Below, piece by piece: positions 56,742-64,000 of a DNA stretch of 64,000 nucleotides. The stretch lies in the NCBI GenBank assembly GCA_023897205.1, contig JAHWDD010000008.1, positions 1,798,001 to 1,862,000 of the forward strand. The letters are read 5' to 3'. The translations under genes and the position numbers were made by a program. This stretch comes from Exophiala sp. HKRS030. Lineage: Eukaryota; Ascomycota; Eurotiomycetes; Chaetothyriales; Herpotrichiellaceae. The number at the start of each line of letters is the position of its first letter. Within the stretch, counting starts at the first letter, position 1. The notes below the pieces were generated by a model that saw only the letters and a list, made by a program, of their open reading frames with translations, had not been told where the DNA came from and did not search any database.

Positions 56742-57823
56742 TTGCCTCTGGCCTCTGCCAATAATGCCCACTGCTTCTTGCTTGTGAGTTTGTTGGCAGT
56801 TGCACCTACTGTACCTCTGATGGATCTGATGAATGCTCATGCCCTGCCTCTTGTGCCCTATGGTGTCCCTATGCCTATTAGCCTCTGCTCTATACCCTCT
56901 TGCCCTCTGTCCGTTGGCCTTGGTCAGCCCTTCTTCCCTGCCCGTGCCCCGTGCTCTGTGCCCCGTGTTCCCTGAGCGGCATAACCGCATAGGTGGCATG
57001 GCATGGCATGGATGCCCATTACGGAGAACAATCACCCCCAATTGCTCATGCACAGCGTCTGCTGCAGCAGGTTTCATCAACGACTACCCGTGGCATTCCT
57101 CCCTCCAAGAGTCCATAGAGTCTCGGCAGCCCCATCCACTGTCTGCAGCAAATCACATGCTGGATTGCCAACAGCCTCGCCCACATTACCAAAGCCCAGG
57201 GGAGAGCATTCAATGTCTACGGAGTACGCACCTACGACGCACAGTCGTCAATCTCCATCGCCCCGTGCCATTCCTAGCGGGGCATCAGGCCAATCTCTGA
57301 TCAGCCTGAACGAATTCCCCTTAGCTGAGACTTCACCTCGTCATTAGAGCCTTGTTTTCTTGGCTCGCCATTGTATTGATTTTCTGGCGTCGTACAGTTG
57401 TCTGCACCCGTCCACTCTGTCTACCATTGCCAGACCTTGAGGTCTGACACGCCCCGATTCAAGTCCTTACCTATAGTAGGTACATAGAGATCCCGAGACA
57501 TCCTGCGGAAACTTGTCGTCACGTGTCAGCTATCCTCAACTTACTGCAGAGATAGATGCGTGTGCATTCCTCTCGGATTGTGAAGCTACGAGCGCCAGTT
57601 TGCTGATCATTAATCAAGCCTGCTGACGAGAGCCTGCCCAATAATGTCCGTCAAGATGCCAACTATCTTATACCCATTCTTACCCGCTAACTCTTCTAAA
57701 CTGCACCTTTCCAGCTCATCCGGCGCGGCACTTGATGCTGAGCCTTAGCGGCTGGTTGTGCCTGAAACTCGCAGGCATGTGACATGCAGGCGCCAACACC
57801 GAGCAAATTGAAGCGAGCAATCT

Positions 57824-57873
57824 GTGCCCTATGGTGCCCTATAGTGCCTGTGGGTGCCTTCTGGTGTCCTATG
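57824..57873. repeat. 10-bp tandem array, five copies
   Basis: Five consecutive 10-bp units begin with GTGCC or GTGTC: GTGCCCTATG, GTGCCCTATA, GTGCCTGTGG, GTGCCTTCTG, GTGTCCTATG. Related words recur near 56855-56875 and 15830-15865, all in intergenic DNA. Confidence 0.75.
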
Positions 57874-60800
57874 ACTCCTTCAGGTATTCCGACTCTCTTC
57901 TTGGCAATATTTTTCCACAGTCAATGATCGTCCAAACATGCAATTATGATTCAGTCTAGTGGTTTCCGCTGTCAACCGTCCTACTCACTTGGACGAAGCG
58001 CCATCTCTGTGGCCGTCGCCAAGAAATCTTGATCCAAAGGTGAAGATGACCGCCAAGACTGTCCAAGAACATCATCTATGGATTTCTAGTCCTTTATCAG
58101 GCCTGTGAGGATGTACGACCAAGACGCGTGACGCACAAATCTCCCTCCCAAGAACGACTTGGGATTTTTCATTGTCACATTTACATCGAGTGGGTTCTGA
58201 TTCGGAGCCTTGCGCTGCATTTATATCGGATGTTCGGCAGACAGGGAAGATCTGAGGACCTCTTGGGATCTCAGCACTGCGACGAAACCCGCGCTGATGT
58301 TGAGCACGGTGTAGCTTTGCCTACAATGACCAGACCCTCCTTGATGATGGTCGCCTCCCTTGTCCCATAAGACTAGGTGGTGACTAATATCTTCGGATCA
58401 AACATGACAAACGCATATTAGTTCATATGTATGATTGCGTCTTAGTATCCCTGTGTACACATCTGTGCAACAACGTCGATGGTTGATCGATTTAGCACGC
58501 TGGTCGTTGCACGATAGAAGTGCAGCCGCCACACTACACAGTGCATCTCGCTTTAGCTTTATATGTATTCTCGCTTTCTTACTTGATCAAAATGACCACA
58601 TTTGCGAGGCTATAAGCTCCCTCTGCCAACGGCCTCCATGTCACGTCCTTTGATATCTCCACGAGATGAAGTAGTCCTGAAGCTGGTCTGAGTACCACAG
58701 TTCAACCATATATGGCCAGCTATGCATCTCAGGTCGCGGCCACAAATTCAGAGGAATAACCATACGAACACGCAACAACGCAATCTGTGCTGATGAACAC
58801 GAGCGCCACCTAGTAGGCAGAAGACCACCATAGACACATTGCAATGCACCGGTATGGTTCAAGCTCGGCGTGGCTAAGTCGAAGTCTGTCTTTGATAGCC
58901 TTGCTGTAGGTTGATGAGATCTCTGGCATTGGCAATTTGATCTGTGTCTGACCGTCGATATTGGGACTTAGTGTATTGTTGCACAACTTCGAAGAGTAAG
59001 CGCTGGAATGGAATGTGCTGTAACCAGGCATTAGCGGGTTGCAGTCATACAAAGTGGAAACCTTCACAATAAATCAAATTCAACTTGATCATTGATTTCT
59101 ATACTCATTTGCAGGATCGATTCATTGATCTGACGACTCTGTGAATTTTCTGTAGCCCTCCAGCGTGGTTGAGGACTCAACGAGCAATGTGTTTCATACC
59201 TTGGTTATGTAGGTCATTAGGAGGGTTACAAGTCGGACGCATGTCCAACACACGTCCTCTCACCCTGATTGTCTTATATGGGTATTCAGACTTTGCCGGA
59301 ACCTGGCAACTGCTCTTCTCGTACGCACAGAAAGGAGAGGATGATGTTGTTTTGTCGTCAACATGGCCGAAACATCACCGGGCCTCATAAAACATATTGA
59401 GTTCCATACAAACGTGCGATGCGTTTGTACGGCCTTCTGCTAACACGGCAGTTGATCCAAGAGTATATCTGCTGACCTAAAGTGCAAAGTCCTCGATCAA
59501 CCACCGTTTGCCAGTCCAAGACCTACTTGACAATTAGAGTGCTCGATTGGCATGTGACGTGTACGCAACTCGCCGAAGATCATGCGGAGAGGACCCTCCG
59601 GCCAAGCCCATTGAAGATGTTGCAGATAAAGGAGGAAAGATACTTCGTCCAGCGCAACACTGCTACGCGTCATTGGCTGACACAAGATCAAATCACAAAC
59701 GGGCCTAGCACAGCATGATATCGCGTAGAGCCAAGGATCAGAAAGCTCAGGGAGTCCATCAATTCGAGCACTGAGATGGCGACCCGGCCAGCTAGTTAAA
59801 GAAGGTTGTAGCTCACGGTAGCTCGACGTAAAGTGTAGAGTGGTTGTCGAACTGCTTCCAGCAAAGATCAACAGGCTCGCAGAGAAAGACCTCAACTAAA
59901 ATCTGCAACCGATGTCAATATCAGAAACAAACGCATGTTGTGATTGTACTTTGGGACTGCGTTGCACCGACGTTGCAATTGCTGTACCCTGTAATCGCAG
60001 CGATATGCCAAGCTGTACGACGGCAAAATCCAGTATGTCAGTGCACTTGACATACGATGTCATTATAGGCAGAGCAAGATCCGAAAAGTTCCGCGGGTTG
60101 TTAACGTGCCAACGATGCGTGCTAGGTTGGTATGCCAGCCGTATGGCAAAGGACAGTTTCAAGTTGCTGTTGTACCACTGGTTTGGGTCTGCGATGCATG
60201 ACAGTCATGTTTGGTCGTGCTGCAGTCACCCGTCGGATGGTTTTGTGTAAATGACATTCTATAATCCGGGTTGTCAAGCTTGAGCTATGTGGTTATCCGA
60301 TAGATCTTAATCATTGGAGACATAATGTCGCGGCGTAACACCACGCATGATGGAGACTGCGCCAGAGCGTTCAATGTCAAGTAATATTCTCTCATCTAGA
60401 AGAAAGTCAGCTTCAAAAGGAAAACTAATGAGCTGAAATCCTTTGAGAACGAAACAAGCGACAAGCAGTACTCAGCCAAGGATTCCGTGGCAGACGGGTT
60501 GACCGAATCCTGATACTTGCCACCAGTTGGCATTGGTTGAGGGGTCCACGAGAGGTCCGAAAGAGAGGTGTCAAAGGAAGGAAGTGCCAACATGATGACT
60601 TTTGACATGTTTTGATGCCTTGGATTGATGCATAGAGTTCAAGTGACCATTGATTAGCGGCCAGGAGATGATGATTCGCGTGGGTTGGACAGCTGTAGAT
60701 GCTGTGTCATGGAGATCCGTGACCGTGCTACAGGTGCTTGTGACGCGGAACACAGATGCAGAGACTGCCGTCACGATAAAGTACTTTGTGGAGCCCTGCG

Positions 60801-61759
60801 GACCACCGAGATATGCGACGCATTGCACCATGCCCAATGCTGGATAGATAAATTGGCAGACGGCGGAGATCTTGTGTCCATCGTAAGGAGGAATAGTCAA
60901 ACCATAGGGTTCGCAAACTTCAGGTTCGTCGGGTCTATTCTTACTGTTGATGGCAACATGGGGCAAGGAAGTTGGTAGCATGATTTGTTCACCTCCCGCT
61001 TGTTCTTAGGTCCGAGAATGCCACAGCAATAACCAGGACGAAGTGCAGCCCACAGGTGACACGATGCATAATAATAATATAATGACAATATTGCCCCAAA
61101 GATTTGATTGTGACTAAATTGTTAGCTCGATCATGTATTAGCCTTCGTTCTTCACCCAGGTAGACATGAGGACTTCCAAATTCCAACTATGCCACCGAGG
61201 TCAACTTATGGATAACCTACCTCTACCTGGACATATTTCAAGGTTGTTCCACAAGGACCAAAGGGTCGATACCTTGTGCCTGGAGCACGCCTATCGTGGA
61301 GGGTGTGGGCACCGGCGGGGGTGCCCCTGTTTAAATTAGAGAACCAGCTAAAGAACTGCAAGCCTGTTACTTACGGAGCAGTCAAGTCACAACTCGTGAC
61401 TGGACGCCTGGAACAGATCGGAGTGTGGAACAGATCAGAGTGTGTTGCAGACTTGCAGCACACGAGAGCTCCGGAGTCCTGTACGTTAGCGGGCCGGCTT
61501 AATTAAACGAAGATATTTGGAGGGTCAACCTATCGGAGATGATCTGGCCTGTCGTAGGCTTGGGGCGTCGTGGGCGTCACAGTTTGCAGGCGTCAGGCGT
61601 CAGGCCCAGGGAGGCACTCGAGGTTCCACAAGGAATCAGCCGGCCAGCCCCAAGCCACATTTTCCGCAGAAACATGCCGAGGGGCCCCCTTCGGCCCATG
61701 CAGGCTTTTAACCTTACTCACTGGTCGGTGGCTCAGTGGCTCCTTGGTCAGTGGGCGCT

Positions 61760-61781
61760 GGTCACTGGTCACTGGTCACTG
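61760..61781. repeat. GGTCACT tandem repeat
   Basis: Three perfect copies of the 7-bp unit GGTCACT lie in tandem in the gene-poor region; a related CAGTGG-rich stretch lies just upstream. Confidence 0.7.
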
Positions 61782-62040
61782 GGTGTCGGTCGCACGACAT
61801 GACCATGCTTCGAACGACTTGATCACTGGTTCTCTCCCAGCCCACTTAAGTAGATTAGTCACGGAGGCGAGATGGAGCCCGTCGTAGGCATGAAGCCATC
61901 ACACTGACAGCTTTGGCAGTCGTTTTCGTTGCTGAGGCACAGGTCACCACCTAGTAGCAATTTTGCCGCTCGTAGTGAGCTTCCAAGTGATATCGATGCG
62001 TCCAAGGGTCTCCTGCTGCAATTCAACACGGTGCACACTA

Positions 62041-62078
62041 TCCAGACTGTTCATGGGCCCGTGAGACCCATGTCTGGA
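62041..62078. other. Imperfect inverted repeat
   Basis: TCCAGA pairs with TCTGGA, and CATGGG with CCCATG, around a 9-nt loop, with an unpaired CTGTT on one side. It could form a short hairpin in DNA or RNA. No gene is adjacent. Confidence 0.5.
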
Positions 62079-63893
62079 CCGAATAGTTCAGGAGCCTAGA
62101 GATCGCCACTTTCCCGTGGAAGGAATCAATCAGAATCCGAAACCGGACAAGTCTTCACCGGGGTCAGCCATGCAGGTGTTCTCGAGTTCTGATTGCATGT
62201 TTGGGTGAGGGCTGTGGATTTTCTGGCTAATGAGCAGATCGTCCTGCCGCGAGGCAAAAGGGTCAAGATTGGCAGCTAGTCTTTTAGCTCGTGGAGGAAA
62301 CATGATCCAAGGATTGACCCATGCTTGTGGAGAAAGAAGCTTACCCGCCTTTTGATGGGCGGCCATGGGCTAATCCGGCCCCGGGTGAAGCGAGGGGGGC
62401 ACACGGGGTGTTCTAACTTCTCATGCATGGGACGCTTAGGCCTTATCCGCCTAGATTTTGGTCCTCAGTGCCCCTTAGAAGTTAGCCCGGAAGCCATTCT
62501 CCCAACGAACGGTAGGGTAGTTTCCGCTAATAATAATTGACGTGTGGGGTGGGCCGTCCATAGACGTTAGCCAAGGTCCATGGGCCGTTCTTCCTGTCGG
62601 TCGGCAGCTCGTCATTGTCTGCCAGGGGCCCCGGTGATTTTCTGGCACTTAGCAACTGCCTAGGGTGGACCGAGGGTGACCTAGCCAATACTTGATTCCT
62701 CACCTAAATTCCTGCCCTGTAGCCTGTACGTGGTAGGCATTAAGCTCTCGCCTGTTACAGTGCACACCTCAGCCTTTGGTGGTGTTGGTGTGGAAATAAC
62801 GCGTCCGGTCCATTTTGTTCAAGAGTTGAGGGTGCCTTGATCAGATCACTGCATGAACCAGACACTACACCATACACAGCGGATGCGAATGGGGAATATA
62901 GTCTGCCCCGAAATATCGCGACGTGCAATGCTGGGATCTGGTGCTGAATAACCAAAGCGATGGAGACGATGATTGCCGGAAGCTGGGCGTTGCTCACTGC
63001 TCACCTACACCTAGGTGTTGGAGGCTGGAAGCGGATGCTGAAAATGGTACTGGCGGAGGGTCTGATTCGAGAAGCCACAGGGCCGAGAGTACCCCCCTCC
63101 TCCCCCCTGGGCCGCATTCGAGTGCTCGAGGTTCTTTTTTTTCTTTTAAGCTTGGGCCCACCTAGGTGCTACAAGGCCTTGACCTCTCAAAAATGGGTCT
63201 TGGGTGCCTCATTGGCACTAAGAGTACGCCACTGACAGATCCACTTGACGCCCAGCATGCGCCTCTGCATGCTTGTCCCCACATGGATCCCAAGAGGCAA
63301 GCAGGCGGCGGACAAAGCTCCACCTATGTCTAACCGTAGCCTAACCCAGAGGTTGCCAAACCCAGCCGATGTCAATGACCTGTGATGCATCCCGAATCTG
63401 TGTAGGGTTTCTCAGAGGATAACCACTAGCGCCAAATTGCTGCCCTCTCTCTCGTCAAGGTTGTCTTCGTCGTCTTCCCAAACGTCCCCCTTCACAACTC
63501 CGCAAATTCTGGTTGCAACTCCGTCACTTACTGTTCTCGCATTACACCAATTATTCCTCCGTCCCCCTGATGATATTTGTTCTTGTGAAGGAAGAAATAC
63601 ATCAGCCTTGTCCTTGAGTTTTCCTTTCAGCACCATATTGCTATGTTATTGTTGTAGCCCTGTCAGCCTCATCGCCGCTGCTGTTCCCAGCATATTCCAG
63701 CTGATTTGCACTTGGAATTCCTTTCACCCTTCTTCAACGCGCTGTCGTGTAATCAAACCCAACTTGCGCTAAACACAAGGTCCCATCAGCCACCGGCAAT
63801 CGACGCTGCAGACCATTCCGACACGACGCCGGCGCAGTTCTTGCTTCAAGGCACTGTCGTACGTCCGGTCAAGACGACTTTACCCGCCGTGCC

Positions 63894-64000
63894 ATGGCGC
63901 TGGTGCCTCACCCATCTCCTCCGGGGGTCCTAGGCCTACATCAGGGAGGTCATTTTGGACAAATGAATGGCGCTGCTCCCGTCGATGCCCACATGCAACG
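63894..64000 (+). CDS. Possible start of a gene running off the right edge
   Basis: An ATG at 63894 opens a frame with no stop to the end of the window (about 35 codons): MALVPHPSPPGVLGLHQGGH, then FGQMNGAAPVDAHMQ. The 450 bp before it are pyrimidine-rich like a fungal leader. Too little is visible to name a family. A G run (GGGGG) near 63930 is a site where the window's recurrent one-base losses could also matter. Confidence 0.4.
   Translation, partial: MALVPHPSPPGVLGLHQGGHFGQMNGAAPVDAHMQ

Larger units (their letters stand above)
56131..63893. other. 7.8 kb gene-poor region
   Basis: No coding sequence is supportable. Many open frames of 60-150 codons occur on both strands, but none shows a known domain, a matching splice partner or sustained protein-like composition. 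The base composition is near balanced rather than AT-rich, so there is no sign of strong repeat-induced point mutation. Simple repeats and a hairpin are listed separately. It could contain noncoding RNA, fast-evolving orphan genes, or only regulatory DNA. Confidence 0.4.

Noticed and set aside
60571..60981. 136-codon minus-strand frame in the gene-poor region
   Set aside because: It has a protein-like length but no recognisable motif, and neighbouring frames on both strands are equally open.
1..64000. tRNA, rRNA, transposon and CRISPR features
   Set aside because: No cloverleaf with a matched GTTCRA arm, no ribosomal RNA sequence, no transposase or reverse transcriptase frame with terminal repeats, and no regularly spaced direct repeats were found by eye.

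Overview
The window is nuclear DNA from a filamentous ascomycete (Pezizomycotina). The evidence is genes with many short GT-AG introns of about 48 to 96 nt, ascomycete-type proteins (a PAZ-less Dicer-like 2, a transcription factor with a fungal_trans core, a DUF7918-type protein, Mia40 with a CX9C pair), and intergenic stretches without conserved sequence. The species cannot be named from what is visible. I read about twenty protein genes, several rebuilt across introns and frame breaks. I saw no tRNA, rRNA, transposon or CRISPR array.

Layout. 1-514 (-): start of an FHA-domain protein cut by the left edge. 2062-3284 (+): ribosomal-L1-domain nucleolar protein (Cic1/Utp30 type). 3870-7633 (+): NMD factor Upf2, convergent with thiamine pyrophosphokinase (8009-8926, -). 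10142-12358 (+): transcription factor without a visible DNA-binding domain. 12990-14142 (+): Mia40. 17546-19135 (+): conserved-looking disordered protein with a long CT-rich leader. 20575-22357 (-): Arf GTPase-activating protein Glo3. 23448-26938 (+): DUF7918-like protein with a tryptophan/glycine/asparagine repeat region. 27887-28735 (-): histidine phosphatase of the Shb17 type. 30044-33324 (-): long methyltransferase-domain protein. 34807-35522 (-): GrpB-family protein. 37784-39803 (+): MFS hexose transporter. 40700-45188 (+): Dicer-like 2. 45866-46999 (-): replication factor C subunit 5. 47519-48547 (-): unknown protein. 49123-50316 (-) and 51164-52224 (+): a RING-CH ubiquitin ligase and proteasome subunit alpha-2 sharing a divergent promoter. 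55156-56130 (-): membrane protein. 56131-63893: 7.8 kb without a supportable gene. 63894-64000 (+): possible start of a gene leaving the right edge.

The most pervasive signal is a set of single-base frame breaks inside otherwise well-conserved genes (L1-domain protein, Upf2 three times, Mia40 twice, Shb17-like, methyltransferase, GrpB, Dcl2, probably the 17546 protein). Each solved break behaves as one missing base, and most lie in short C or G runs. Mia40 and Upf2 are conserved housekeeping genes, so I read these as base-calling or assembly errors rather than a field of pseudogenes; the alternative is stated in the findings. The genes are mostly unrelated housekeeping functions. Two possible functional links stand out: ubiquitin ligase plus proteasome subunit on one promoter, and a GW/WG-repeat protein, which resembles Argonaute-hook proteins, in the same window as Dcl2.
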